Below are positions 33,101-41,932 of a stretch of DNA of 44,165 nt, piece by piece. The translations under genes and the position numbers were made by a program. This DNA is from Saprospiraceae bacterium (GTDB lineage: Bacteria > Bacteroidota > Bacteroidia > Chitinophagales > Saprospiraceae), in contig JAHBTW010000028.1 in NCBI GenBank assembly GCA_019638385.1, positions 1 to 44,165 of the forward strand, read 5' to 3'. The first letter of the stretch is position 1, and each line of letters starts with the position of its first letter. Under the pieces are notes generated by a model. That model did not search any database, was not told the origin of the DNA, and was given only the letters and a program-made list of their open reading frames with translations.

Positions 33101-33226
33101 CTGGCGTGGAACGGCCGCGCCCGCTACCTGCGGGTACAGGCCCGCAACCGCGGCGTGTGCCCGCCCGGACACAAAGGCGCCGGCGGCAAGGCATGGATTT
33201 TTGCCGATGAGATTCGGGCGGAGTGA
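30131..33226 (+). CDS. GH92 alpha-mannosidase lipoprotein
   Basis: GH92 enzymes are calcium-dependent exo-alpha-mannosidases that trim N-glycans or mannans. The 1031-residue protein has the family opening FVNPFIGTGGHGHTYPGAA..PFGMVQLSPDT, GFSHTHLSGTG, and later NEPSHHIAYLYN and GNEDCGQMSAWYIFSALGFYP, which carry catalytic and metal residues. After the catalytic region (to about residue 800) come a chitobiase/hexosaminidase C-terminal domain (YTTDGSPPDVAGLRY) and a discoidin-like domain. Cys68 in LLLPSC is a lipobox, so it should be an outer-membrane lipoprotein. The 50 residues before the signal core are unusually long and repeat-like. Its start at 30131 is 16 bp after the PIN remnant. Confidence 0.92.
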   Translation: MKQYPLTFNLPNCIGVSFRSFAPRGRSVNRPLPFALPIRSSSGFRFASFANLLICSLLFALSLLLPSCRPPAATSADDLARFVNPFIGTGGHGHTYPGAATPFGMVQLSPDTRLDGWDGCSGYHFTDSIVYGFSHTHLSGTGVSDYGDILFMPYTGATLFHNGADGQPGYASAFDKNTEKASPGYYAVQLDKYNIGAELSATPRTGLHRYTYPAADTAGILLDLVHRDEVLDAALWVRNEYEIEGYRISRAWAEEQHVYFVARFSKPFAHYLFDGQSGAAPDSLRGLSVKAAFRFAPSAEPLVVQVAISAVDIAGARNNLAAEDARHDFDAVSAEARNAWNRQLEKIRIKTRSDEESAIFYTALYHASLQPNLFTDADGRYRGLDRDVHQADGYTHYTVFSLWDTYRAAHPLYNIMEPERSRDFVRTFLSQYAQSGELPVWELAGNETYCMIGYHSASVIADAWVKGIRDFDARLALEAMTATANQDKFGKQHYREYGFVPAEEEAESVSKTLEYAYDDWCIAQMAHELEDQVTYEEFIRRAQSYQNLFDPETGFFRARRNQSWIAPFDPAEVNYHFTEANAWQYGYYMPQDVEGWMGLLGGREKAAEKLDALFAASSETTGRDQADITGLIGQYAHGNEPSHHIAYLYNFCGQPWKTQQRVQEIMATQYANAPDGLSGNEDCGQMSAWYIFSALGFYPVTPGSTDYIIGSPRVQAAEIMLPEGKIFRVSVKNGGPDAPYIQSVQLNGSDHTQSFLRHADIIAGGVLEFTMGAKPNTAWGVRPDDLPRSRIGGARSVPLPVVAKGKRAFFGQDTLTLDHPMPDVEILYTTDGSPPDVAGLRYTQPIVIDSDTELRALARHPQLGLSRVITANFLRVPAERSIQLAHPYAPQYAASGPKALIDFLEGGNDYRTGEWQGFEGVDLDAIVDFGALQVFNRVGIRFLQDENSWIFMPERVTFYRSKDGVTYERIGERAASVRPEDKGTLIQDFSLAWNGRARYLRVQARNRGVCPPGHKGAGGKAWIFADEIRAE

Positions 33227-33230
33227 GGAA

Positions 33231-36200
33231 TTACCGCACCAATGTCACATCTCCCTTCTTATTCAGTTCCATCACCCGCCCGCAATGGAACACCGTGGCG
33301 CGCAGCCACCATACAAACACCGCCGGGTCCTGCTCGCGGCCTCTGAATTTTCCGTCCCAGCCCGCGTTGAGGTCTTTGGTGTGAAACATCACATTGCCCC
33401 ATCGGTCGAAGACCATGAGTTCATACAACTGTACTTCTACTTCGTTCGAGGCGAAACCCCGGAAGCGGTCGTTGATGCCGTCATCGTTGGGTGTGAAGGC
33501 ATTGGGAATGTAAATGGGCGTCACATCGGGGCGGCCGTCGTAGCGCACCTGTACGCTTTGGGTCAGCGTGTCGCAACCATTGATGGTTGTGAGGGTGTAA
33601 TCGCCGGGTGCGTCTATGCTGCGCTGCGGATCGGTTTGGCCATTGTCCCAAAGGAAGCGCAGGTTGCCGTCGTCGCCGGAAAAGACTTGCGCCTCCATTG
33701 TAATGGCCTCAGCGCTGCAAGGCAACAGCGTATTGGCCACTAACACTTGCAATGGCGGCGAAGCGCTCACTTGCACCTGTGTTTGTTGCACACAGCCGTT
33801 GGTATCTTCGAGGCGTAACGTATAAGCGCCTGCCGGCAAATCGGCAAAAGTAGCATCGGCCTGCATAGCGTTGCCATTGAGCGCAAAACCTGAAAATCCC
33901 GACCCAGATACCGCTATGCTCCCCGATGCCCGGTTGGGACAACTTTCCGTCGCCGTTGCCTGAAATGTAGGAAGTGTAAACGCGCTCACCGTCACGGTCA
34001 GGATGGAATCACAGCCTACGGCATTTACGAACGTGAAATCGGTCGTGGTTCCGGGCGCGAGGGGCGTGCCGTTGAAATCCACGGTACTGCCGGGACAGGC
34101 GTTTAGCGAAATCGAAGCCGTACTCGGCGGCAAGGTGTTGACTGTAACCGTTAGGATGGAATCGCAGCCCACGGCATTTACGAAAGTGAAATCGGTGGTC
34201 GTGCCCGGCGCGAGGGGCGTACCGTTGAAGTCCACCGTGCCTCCGGCGCAAGCGCTGAGCGCAAGCGAGGCCGTACTCGGCGGCAAGGTGTTGACTGTAA
34301 CCGTTAGGATGGAATCACAGCCTACGGCATTTACGAACGTGAAATCGGTCGTGGTTCCGGGCGCGAGGGGCGTGCCGTTGAAATCCAGGGTACTGCCGGG
34401 ACAGGCGCTTAGCGCAAGCGAGGCCGTGCTCGGCGGCAAGGTATTCACCGTGACGGTGAGGATGGAATCGCAACCCACCGCATTTACGAAAGTGAAATCG
34501 GTAACTGTCCCCGACGCGAGCGGCGTGCCGTTGAAATCCACGGTACCTCCGGCGCAGGCGCTCAGCGAAAGCGAAGCCATACTTGCCGGCAAGGTATTAA
34601 CCGTGACGGTGAGGATGGAATCGCAGCCGACTGCATTTACGAAAGTGAAATCCGTCGTCGTGCCCGGCGCGAGCGGCGTGCCGTTGAAATCCACCGTACC
34701 ACCGGCGCAGGCGCTCAAGTCGAGCGATGCGGCAGAATTGATACAATACAGTCGCCAGTTTACAATCACTTCCACATCGCAACCCACTAAGGCGGTATCA
34801 ACGAGCACCGTATCTGCCAGAAGGCGAAACGGCAAGGCGGCAGTGTCTAATTGCAGGCCGTAGTCCGCTGCGAGGATGTTGACAAAACTATATTGCCCAC
34901 CGGTTTGCGAAAGCACCGTATCCACCGGGGTGTTGCCCGACAACAGAATTAGCGGCACGTTTACCATCAGGGAATCTCCGGCGTCGAACAGGCCGTTGTT
35001 GTTGCGATCCCAATATACTTGTCCATTGATGTCGCCGAAGCCATCGAACAGGTCCACGGTCAGCGGATCGGAATCGAGGGTGCAGCCCTGATCGGTGGTC
35101 ATGCGCATGAAGTAGGCGCCGCTTTCGCTGATGACCACTTGCGGCACGCTACCGGATACCGGACCTTGCGCCACCCCTTCAAAGAACCATTGGTAGGAAG
35201 CGATGCCGGGCACGGGCGGAAAGCAAAGCGTATCGGGCCGGCAGCGGTTGTGGCAGCCGGCGGGAATGAGGTTGATCTCAGGGCCGGGCAGTACGGTTTG
35301 AGGAGCGCTCGCTTCGGTGCAGCCCCATTCATTGGTGGCGATGGCGCTGTATTGGCCGGGGCGCGCTGTTTCCAACACGGTACCCAAGGTCCCGGAGGAC
35401 CAGGAGTAGGAAACACCCGCTTGCGGATTGCTCACCGTGAAAGTCACGGGCGTGCCTTCGCACACATTGCCCGGCGGGTTGGCCGTGACGAGCGGCACGG
35501 CCGGCAGCGGTCGCACAAAAATGCTGAACTGCTCCACAAAGACGCATCCCGTTGTGGTTTCCGTCACGGTGACCGATACATCGTATTCACCGACGCCTAA
35601 TCTGTTTCCCCGGTTTTCCGAAAACTCGATTTGCACACCCGGCTGACCGGTGCTCCACAGGTAGGTTTGTCCCGTGCTGCTGATGACTTCCAAAAACACA
35701 TCTTCGCCCACGCAGATGGAAAGCGAATCGTAGGTGTAGCCGATGGGTTGTCCTTCGGCGGTGTATTCGACGGCGCGAATGGGCGCGCGCGGCGGCGGGA
35801 TGACCTGCACGGCTACGGTGGCCGGTTCGTATGAGCAACCCTCCGCATCATATACCGTGAGGGCGTAAGTGCCGGTTTGGCGCACATAAATCGTTTCGGT
35901 GGTATCGCCGGTGCTCCATTCCCAACGCACACCGCCGGGGGAGACCATGAGCAGGCTGCTGTCGCCGGCGCATATCGGCGAGTTGAAGGAAATCGTGCCG
36001 CTGAGGCCGTTGGGTTCTACGGTAATGCTGCGGCTGAAATCATTGACGCAACCGTATATGCTCGTTGCCTGTAAAGAGACGGTGTAGGCGCCGACCGTCT
36101 CGTAGCGGTGGAAAGGCTGAAACAATCGGGAGGTATCGGCCGCGCCGGCGCCCGGATTGCCAAAGGTCCAAAATACCTCCGTCACGGTGCTGCTCACATC

Positions 36201-39200
36201 GGCGAGGAAGGGTAGGGCTGTAGCGGCACAATTGACACTGGGCAACTGGAAAGAAACCGTCGGCAGCGGAAAAACCTCTACCTGCTTCGTTATGGCGGCG
36301 CTGCATCCGCTTGCCGCTGTCACGGTCAGCGTCACAGTATAAATACCGGGGCCGGAAAAAATATGGGTGGGGTCTTTGAGCGCGCTGTTGTTATCGGCGC
36401 CGGATGCGGGGTCGCCGAAGTCCCAATGCCGGCTTGCAATGGTTTCGATGGGCAAAAAGGTGGAGGCGTCAAAAAATGGCAGCGCCTCGCCGGTGCAGGC
36501 TCGTTCAAAGTAGAAATTGGCGGCCAAAGGCACGGTGTCCACTTTGATCGCATAGCAAAATTCAGGGCCGGGATTCAAACCCTGCCCGCTCAGGTAGATT
36601 CGGAAAAACCCTGCCCGGCTAAACGTGTGGGAAGGGTTTTCCAACGTGGAGGTATTGGCCGCGCCGGAGGCCGGATCGCCGAAATTCCATGCCAGAGACC
36701 CTGGTACAAAAGCAGTAGAAGTATTAACGTAGTTGGACACGTTGCAGTCGGCGGTGGCCTGTATGTCAAAATTGAGCAGGGTATTCGGGTCGCAAGTAGT
36801 CGGCGTTCCGCCGACGCCGCCGGGAGAGCCTCCGCCGGGAAAGCCACCGCCGCCGCCTGGGCCGCAATAGAGGAACAAACTCAGCACATTGGACAGGGCC
36901 GTGCAGCCGTTGTGATCGGTTACTTCCACATAATAATCGCCCAATTGAGCGGTGGAATACGTCACATTCGTGGCGCCGGGCAGGGCGGTATTGTTGAAAT
37001 ACCATTGGTAAGTGTAGCCTTCCTGCGAATTAAGCGCAAACATAGTAGAAGGCGGGCCGCCGGGGCACAAGCCGGTATTGTCGGGGGTGGAAATGGAGAT
37101 GTCGGGGTTGGGATAGCCTTCGATGTTGAAACGCACATCGGCGGCACAGCCGAAGTTGTCGCTCACCGACACCTGATAGTATCCGAATGGGAGCAAGGGC
37201 ATAGCGGTCTGCGATACTTCCACTCCGGTTTCATTATTCCAAACATAGCTATTGAAAGGCAGCGTCGTTTGCACTGCTGCGGAATCACCCGGACACAAAT
37301 AGGCCGGATGCAGTACCTGCGGTTGGGGCTTAGGGTGTACCGTTACCGGAAAAGAAACGTTTTGGCCGCAAAGGCCGAGTTGTATCGTCGCCGGGCCGGG
37401 TCGGTTCCACAGCACTTCTATGGAGGCGGTATTCAACGCGTTGAGAATCGTGCCCGCATCGGGAGGCGCGATGGTCCAGGTGTATTCCACCGCTTCCAAA
37501 ACGGGTGCGCTGAACGTACTGACCGCATCCTCACACACATCGGCATCGCCCGCTATGGCCGCCGGGGACACCGGCTCAATACTGAACATCAGGGTAGGGG
37601 AGGCGCAGCCCTGCGGATTGAGCTGCCGCACGCTAAGGCTGTAGGGCGGGGTAGCGCTCCAAATTACATTGATTGGATTGCCTGTGAGCAAAGCCGGGCC
37701 TGCATTCCCTGTGAGCGTCCATTCTACGGTTTGGCCGGGCAAAGCACCCGACGCGAAGTAGGTGTAATCCAAACCTGCACACACGGCATCGGCGCCGATG
37801 ATGCTGTCGGGCGTCGCTGCGGGCGCAACTACCCGTACGGGGATTTCAGCCGAAGGATTGCAATAATCCTCCGGCGCCGCCGGACGGGCCAGGAGCCGGT
37901 AGCGGCCGGGGCCGAAGTTCCAGGGCACGGTAGGGGTAGCCGTTGCAGCCGCTGAGGTCCATACTACTGTGCCGCCGGCATCCACGGCCTCCCAATGGGA
38001 AGGCGCCGGCACGAGACCGGGCGTAGCCAAGCGCGCCGTGTAGCTCTGTGGGTCATCCAAACAAACTTCCACCGGCCCGGTGATGTAAAATTCGGGCAGG
38101 ATATTGACCCAAATCGTATCCCGGCCCCCGCAATCCAAATAGCAATTGTAATACTCGACGGCGACCCATTGCGGTTGACTGCTGAGGAATTGAGCCCATT
38201 GCACGACTACTTCGGGCGTACCCTGCCCGGATTCGATAGCGCCCTGCCCCGAAACCGACCAGTTGAATTCCGTTCCGCCGAAAGGCGTGACGGCATAACG
38301 CGCCGCTTGCGCCCGGCACACCTGTTCCGGCCCGTTGATTTGGGCGCTTTCGCCGATGACGGGCACGCGCATCTGATTGGGTTCGGCACAGTAACTGGTA
38401 TCGGTACAATTCTCCACCTGCAACTGAATAAGCCCTTCCGGCCCGCTGTCCCAATTGATGGAAATGAAATTATCCGTCGGGCCGCCCCCGGCTGTTACGG
38501 TTCCGTTGGGGCTAGTGGTCCACAGGAAAGTACCGCAATCGGCGTCGGTGGTGTAAGTGACGGAAGTACCTTCGCACACCGTGCCCCGGCAGGTCACTTC
38601 CGGCGCAATGGAAGGCGACACGATGACGGTCAGAAAACTTGTATCGGTGCAAAGACACTCGTTATAGGCAATGAGCGCCACGCGGTAGGTTCCAGGTTCT
38701 TCCCAGGCATATACGGAGTTGAGGAGTGTGCTGGAGCTGCCGTCGCCGAACTGCCACAGATAACTCGTGCCGCCTTGCGAAGTATTGGCGAAAGCCGCCG
38801 ATTGCCCCCGGCACAAGCGCAGGGTGTCGCCGGCAGCGGGCGGGTCGGAACTAAAACCGGCCTCCGGCAGGGCGAGTATGTTGACACAGATTTCAGTGGA
38901 TTGATCGGCTGCAAACGCAGATACTACACCCGCACCGGCACTGCCCCACACCACTTCCAGGCCGAAGCCGTTGTTGGTAACGGTGAAGCTTTGCGCGCCT
39001 TCTACCTGCCAATTGGGAGGAGCAGTGCCTGCGGCCCCCGTGATGCGATACAATACGGTGGCGCCGGCGCATACATTTTCGCAACAGCCGGGTATGGGCG
39101 GATTTCCCCCGGAAGAGATTCCGCTATTGACCTGAATCCGGCCGGGCCTGCTGTTAAAGGGGACCTCCAGAACATCTGTTCCGAAGATCAAAATCGGGGT

Positions 39201-40004
39201 AGGGGCGCCGCTGAACACTACATCGGTGGTACAGGCGCCGGGCAGCGCAATGAAGCAGAGTCTGAAGATAGTGCTTCCGTTTGGGCGGGTCACGCCGTCC
39301 AGACTGGGATCCGTCCAGGACAAAGTAATTGTGCCGGGAGGCGTGCCGCCTGGTCCGGGCAAACCGAAGCTGCTCTGGGTAAGGCCGCTTAAACTTAAAT
39401 TAGCCACTGAGACAAACTGCAACTGTGTCGGATCATAGTTGATGCTGAACTGCATCGCCACTATTTCGGAGAAATTTTGAGTGGTCACATCTATGCATAC
39501 TTGTTGGCCGGGGTTTAGGTCGCTCACACTGTTCATGAGCAGCGCAAAGCCGTTGGGCGGCGGTGGTGGCGGCGGGGCGAGGACGTTCCCGGCGGGGCAG
39601 GTTTGGGCGGCGTTGGAGATAATAGCAATGGGGTCGGCACATTGATTGACGGGAACAATTATAGACTGTGTCGTGTAGGTAAGGCCGTTGTGGGTTACAA
39701 TAACGGCCTGAAATATTTCACCGCCTGTGGTAGGAAACTGAGCGGGGCAAAAAAGAAAATAATTGCCGGATGAGAATACCTGTGTATAGTTTGTCGGGCC
39801 TTGGTTAATAAAAGTGACGCCGGCAATTGCCTGTAAGGCATCCGGTTCGCCCTGTATGTATATCGGGATACATTCCCCGGAGCAGACTACCTCCGGCCCG
39901 GTAAGGAAATAGGGGTTGTTGATTTGCGATCGGGCAACTGTAACGCACAGTAAGAGCGACAGCCCTGCCAACAGCAGGCGTTTTTGGGAGTACGTGGTAT
40001 TCAT
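33231..40004 (-). CDS. Giant T9SS surface protein: cohesin, PKD and tandem repeats, type B C-terminal domain
   Basis: I chose the start at 40004 (MNTTYSQKRLLLAGLSLLLC, a good signal peptide). In the 2257 residues I see a Pro7 linker (about 143-150); a cohesin module (about 151-295) closely related to those of the 955-7713 gene; PKD domains at about 395-465, 1085-1140, 1175-1235 and 1260-1320 (W.FG(D/N)..SG patterns); many Ig-like modules; an SdrD-B-like domain (about 1655-1720, with DRNNNGLFDAGD); five 51-residue tandem repeats (about 1745-2000); and a CHU_C type B sorting domain (last 90 residues, TPNDDGINDRF, FDRWGNVMF). It should be exported by the T9SS as a surface adhesin. It ends 4 bp from the convergent GH92 gene. 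Confidence 0.9.
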   Translation of the reverse strand: MNTTYSQKRLLLAGLSLLLCVTVARSQINNPYFLTGPEVVCSGECIPIYIQGEPDALQAIAGVTFINQGPTNYTQVFSSGNYFLFCPAQFPTTGGEIFQAVIVTHNGLTYTTQSIIVPVNQCADPIAIISNAAQTCPAGNVLAPPPPPPPNGFALLMNSVSDLNPGQQVCIDVTTQNFSEIVAMQFSINYDPTQLQFVSVANLSLSGLTQSSFGLPGPGGTPPGTITLSWTDPSLDGVTRPNGSTIFRLCFIALPGACTTDVVFSGAPTPILIFGTDVLEVPFNSRPGRIQVNSGISSGGNPPIPGCCENVCAGATVLYRITGAAGTAPPNWQVEGAQSFTVTNNGFGLEVVWGSAGAGVVSAFAADQSTEICVNILALPEAGFSSDPPAAGDTLRLCRGQSAAFANTSQGGTSYLWQFGDGSSSTLLNSVYAWEEPGTYRVALIAYNECLCTDTSFLTVIVSPSIAPEVTCRGTVCEGTSVTYTTDADCGTFLWTTSPNGTVTAGGGPTDNFISINWDSGPEGLIQLQVENCTDTSYCAEPNQMRVPVIGESAQINGPEQVCRAQAARYAVTPFGGTEFNWSVSGQGAIESGQGTPEVVVQWAQFLSSQPQWVAVEYYNCYLDCGGRDTIWVNILPEFYITGPVEVCLDDPQSYTARLATPGLVPAPSHWEAVDAGGTVVWTSAAATATPTVPWNFGPGRYRLLARPAAPEDYCNPSAEIPVRVVAPAATPDSIIGADAVCAGLDYTYFASGALPGQTVEWTLTGNAGPALLTGNPINVIWSATPPYSLSVRQLNPQGCASPTLMFSIEPVSPAAIAGDADVCEDAVSTFSAPVLEAVEYTWTIAPPDAGTILNALNTASIEVLWNRPGPATIQLGLCGQNVSFPVTVHPKPQPQVLHPAYLCPGDSAAVQTTLPFNSYVWNNETGVEVSQTAMPLLPFGYYQVSVSDNFGCAADVRFNIEGYPNPDISISTPDNTGLCPGGPPSTMFALNSQEGYTYQWYFNNTALPGATNVTYSTAQLGDYYVEVTDHNGCTALSNVLSLFLYCGPGGGGGFPGGGSPGGVGGTPTTCDPNTLLNFDIQATADCNVSNYVNTSTAFVPGSLAWNFGDPASGAANTSTLENPSHTFSRAGFFRIYLSGQGLNPGPEFCYAIKVDTVPLAANFYFERACTGEALPFFDASTFLPIETIASRHWDFGDPASGADNNSALKDPTHIFSGPGIYTVTLTVTAASGCSAAITKQVEVFPLPTVSFQLPSVNCAATALPFLADVSSTVTEVFWTFGNPGAGAADTSRLFQPFHRYETVGAYTVSLQATSIYGCVNDFSRSITVEPNGLSGTISFNSPICAGDSSLLMVSPGGVRWEWSTGDTTETIYVRQTGTYALTVYDAEGCSYEPATVAVQVIPPPRAPIRAVEYTAEGQPIGYTYDSLSICVGEDVFLEVISSTGQTYLWSTGQPGVQIEFSENRGNRLGVGEYDVSVTVTETTTGCVFVEQFSIFVRPLPAVPLVTANPPGNVCEGTPVTFTVSNPQAGVSYSWSSGTLGTVLETARPGQYSAIATNEWGCTEASAPQTVLPGPEINLIPAGCHNRCRPDTLCFPPVPGIASYQWFFEGVAQGPVSGSVPQVVISESGAYFMRMTTDQGCTLDSDPLTVDLFDGFGDINGQVYWDRNNNGLFDAGDSLMVNVPLILLSGNTPVDTVLSQTGGQYSFVNILAADYGLQLDTAALPFRLLADTVLVDTALVGCDVEVIVNWRLYCINSAASLDLSACAGGTVDFNGTPLAPGTTTDFTFVNAVGCDSILTVTVNTLPASMASLSLSACAGGTVDFNGTPLASGTVTDFTFVNAVGCDSILTVTVNTLPPSTASLALSACPGSTLDFNGTPLAPGTTTDFTFVNAVGCDSILTVTVNTLPPSTASLALSACAGGTVDFNGTPLAPGTTTDFTFVNAVGCDSILTVTVNTLPPSTASISLNACPGSTVDFNGTPLAPGTTTDFTFVNAVGCDSILTVTVSAFTLPTFQATATESCPNRASGSIAVSGSGFSGFALNGNAMQADATFADLPAGAYTLRLEDTNGCVQQTQVQVSASPPLQVLVANTLLPCSAEAITMEAQVFSGDDGNLRFLWDNGQTDPQRSIDAPGDYTLTTINGCDTLTQSVQVRYDGRPDVTPIYIPNAFTPNDDGINDRFRGFASNEVEVQLYELMVFDRWGNVMFHTKDLNAGWDGKFRGREQDPAVFVWWLRATVFHCGRVMELNKKGDVTLVR
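34001..34765 (-). repeat. Five tandem 153-bp repeats in the surface protein
   Basis: The GGATGGAATC landmark lies at 34001, 34154, 34307, 34460 and 34613, exactly 153 bp apart. Each unit encodes 51 residues with SACAGGTVDFNGTPLAPGTT and VNAVGCDSILTVTV. All stay in frame. Units one and three are closest in sequence, hinting at a double-unit duplication. Confidence 0.95.
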
Positions 40005-40073
40005 GGAGATCACATTTGGTTCAACAAGGATGCCCAAACGGAAGAATACGCTGCCTGCGGCGCACAGGGTTTA

Positions 40074-40168
40074 TTTGTCCACAGATTAGCAGGATTATCA
40101 AGATTTTTTCCCAGGGTTCAATCCATGGTTTTTTAAATCTGTGTGAATCCGCTGAATCTGTGGACAAA
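40074..40168. repeat. Imperfect inverted-repeat element
   Basis: A perfect 14-bp inverted repeat (40074-40087 with 40155-40168, ends TTTGTCCACAGATT) encloses further imperfect pairings such as AGCAGGATTA with GAATCCGCT. It fills most of the 182-bp gap between the giant surface gene and creD. It may also work as a transcription stop, though there is no clear T tract. Confidence 0.65.
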
Positions 40169-40186
40169 TTTCAAAACTATCCCGGT

Positions 40187-41527
40187 TCAATCCCCTTTTC
40201 CGCTGCCCAGGTTGTACCAGTCCACCTTTCGGGAGTAGTACATCACGGCAGCCAATGCGACAAAAATGCCGATGCTGCCGGCCAGGAGCGCGTAGTCTTC
40301 CAGTTGCAATACTACAAAAATAAACCCGTACATGGCGCACAGCAACAGGGTGAGTTGCACCGTCAGTCGCCGGACCTGCAACACGGCTGCACTGTAAAAA
40401 CTGATGAGGCCGATGGTGGCTACCGACGCAATGCCGTAGGCGGCGTTGAATCCCACCTGCTCCGAGAGCGAGAGCAACAACAGATAAAAAACGGTCAGCA
40501 CCAGACCCACCAGCAAATACTGAAACGGGTGGATGTGGAAGCGCCGCAACACCTCAAAGAAGAAGTAGATCAAAAAAGTAAGCCCGATGAGCATGATGGC
40601 GTACTTGACGGCGCGCTCGTTTTTGAGGTATTCGTCCACCGGCTGTATCAGCTTCACGCCGAAGTTGGCGTCTTCAAAACTGAAAGCCTCGTTTTTCCAT
40701 TGCTGCGGGTAGTTCCTATTCAAATCCAGCACCTTCCAGGCAGCGCTGAATCCGTCTTTGCCGATCTCGCGCTTTTCGGGCAGCATCTTACCCGAAAAAC
40801 TCGGCGAGGGCCAGGTAGAGCGCAGATCGACAGTTGTGACGCGCCCCACCGGCTCAAAGTAGAGCAGTTCCGTGCCGTTCAGCTCCAGCGGGATGGAAAA
40901 TTCATACCCCTCCTGCCCTTCCGATATCGCCGCCATAGCGCTCACGCCCGACGACAGCAAAGCAGGATACGCTGTGCCGGGTTCCATGCGACGTTTGGCG
41001 CCGTTCCAGTTCAGTTCTATTATGTTTTTGATGCCCGGCATACTCGAAATGCCCACCGATACGCGGGCTTCGTCCCAGTGAATTTGATCGGGGGTGATGT
41101 TCAGTTCCCGAAATGCCGGCGCCTCGAACTTGCCTGTCAGTTCCAAACCGGCGTGATACAGCACCGCGTCGAAAAGGCTGCGTTTGCGCAGTTCGTGCCG
41201 CGCTTCCCCTTTGATATTCAGCTCTTGAGGCAAAAAATGCGCCACCTTCAGGGCAGATGATTTTTTGCCGTCGCTGTGCGCTATCCACTCTGTGTAAGGA
41301 ATGCTGAGCACCGGCCCCGTCAGAAATTGCTTGCCGCCCCAGGATTCGCTGATCTCGTGTATGACCTCCGCCTGCCGGTTTTGTCGCTCAAAGATCAGGC
41401 TTTGTATCATCGCTTTGGGAATGAGCAGCAATAACACGATGAAGCCGATGGAGAGCAGCTTCACCAATAAAGACGTGCGCATCCAATGGCCGATGCGGGA
41501 GCCGGTTGAACCTGTTTGATTTTCCAT
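40187..41527 (-). CDS. creD: CreD-family inner-membrane protein
   Basis: CreD is an inner-membrane protein that E. coli links with the CreBC two-component system and with cell envelope integrity. The 446-residue protein has an N-terminal membrane helix (about 20-42, LLSIGFIVLLLLIPKAMI), then a long periplasmic region with GGKQFLTGPVLSIPY (about 64-78), and a cluster of about five to six hydrophobic helices at the C-terminus, including RRFHIHPFQYLLVGLVL and YGIASVATIGLISFYSA. In Bacteroidota it is commonly encoded beside a winged-helix regulator and a small membrane protein, as here. A candidate operator lies just upstream (41542-41551). Confidence 0.93.
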   Translation of the reverse strand: MENQTGSTGSRIGHWMRTSLLVKLLSIGFIVLLLLIPKAMIQSLIFERQNRQAEVIHEISESWGGKQFLTGPVLSIPYTEWIAHSDGKKSSALKVAHFLPQELNIKGEARHELRKRSLFDAVLYHAGLELTGKFEAPAFRELNITPDQIHWDEARVSVGISSMPGIKNIIELNWNGAKRRMEPGTAYPALLSSGVSAMAAISEGQEGYEFSIPLELNGTELLYFEPVGRVTTVDLRSTWPSPSFSGKMLPEKREIGKDGFSAAWKVLDLNRNYPQQWKNEAFSFEDANFGVKLIQPVDEYLKNERAVKYAIMLIGLTFLIYFFFEVLRRFHIHPFQYLLVGLVLTVFYLLLLSLSEQVGFNAAYGIASVATIGLISFYSAAVLQVRRLTVQLTLLLCAMYGFIFVVLQLEDYALLAGSIGIFVALAAVMYYSRKVDWYNLGSGKGD

Positions 41528-41541
41528 TTTTAAGATTTTTT

Positions 41542-41551
41542 AAAGTACTTT
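41542..41551. promoter_or_regulatory. Candidate operator upstream of creD
   Basis: The palindrome AAAGTACTTT lies 15 bp before the creD start and is repeated 2 bp before the start of the upstream membrane-protein gene (42566-42575). It may bind the winged-helix regulator encoded between them. Confidence 0.45.
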
Positions 41552-41635
41552 GATTTTTAAAGTAAAAAGACAAAAAAATAGCTGTTTAGGTACTGTAACT
41601 CGCAGCTCGCAGCTCGTGGCTCGCAGCTACCAAAC

Positions 41636-41932
41636 TCAGATATCGCGAATGATTTTCTCCAACAGTTCCAAATGTTGCTCGAATGCCGCGCGCCCTTCCG
41701 GGGTAATGGCGAAGCGCGTGTTGGGCTTGCGCCCGATGAACGACTTTTCCACCCGGAGGTAGCCGGCTTGTTCCAGTGCGCGCGTATGGCCGGCGAGGTT
41801 GCCGTCGGTGAGGTCGAGCAGGTCTTTCAATGCATTGAAATCAATAAAATCGTTCACCATGAGCGAAGACATGATGCCCAGCCGCGCCCGGCTTTCAAAA
41901 GCTTTGTTCAGATCTTGAAAATAGTTTTTCAC
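41636..41932 (-). CDS. Winged-helix transcriptional regulator
   Basis: The 98-residue protein is a single winged-helix DNA-binding domain of the HTH_34/ArsR-MarR-like kind: an opening helix (DLNKAFESRARLGIMSSLM), a helix-turn-helix (ALKDLLDLTDGNLAGHTRALEQAGYL), and a wing (VEKSFIGRKPNTRFAITPEGRAAFEQHL). It has no sensor domain. It overlaps the 3' end of the membrane-protein gene by 4 bp (ATGA) and precedes creD by 108 bp, so it probably controls both through the shared AAAGTACTTT palindromes. Confidence 0.92.
   Translation of the reverse strand: MKNYFQDLNKAFESRARLGIMSSLMVNDFIDFNALKDLLDLTDGNLAGHTRALEQAGYLRVEKSFIGRKPNTRFAITPEGRAAFEQHLELLEKIIRDI

Noticed and set aside
36363..39392. Two long plus-strand open frames (530 and 465 codons) opposite the giant surface gene
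   Set aside because: They are antisense shadows of a GC-rich repetitive coding region. They have no signal peptide, domain or family pattern, while the minus frame has clear PKD, cohesin and sorting domains.
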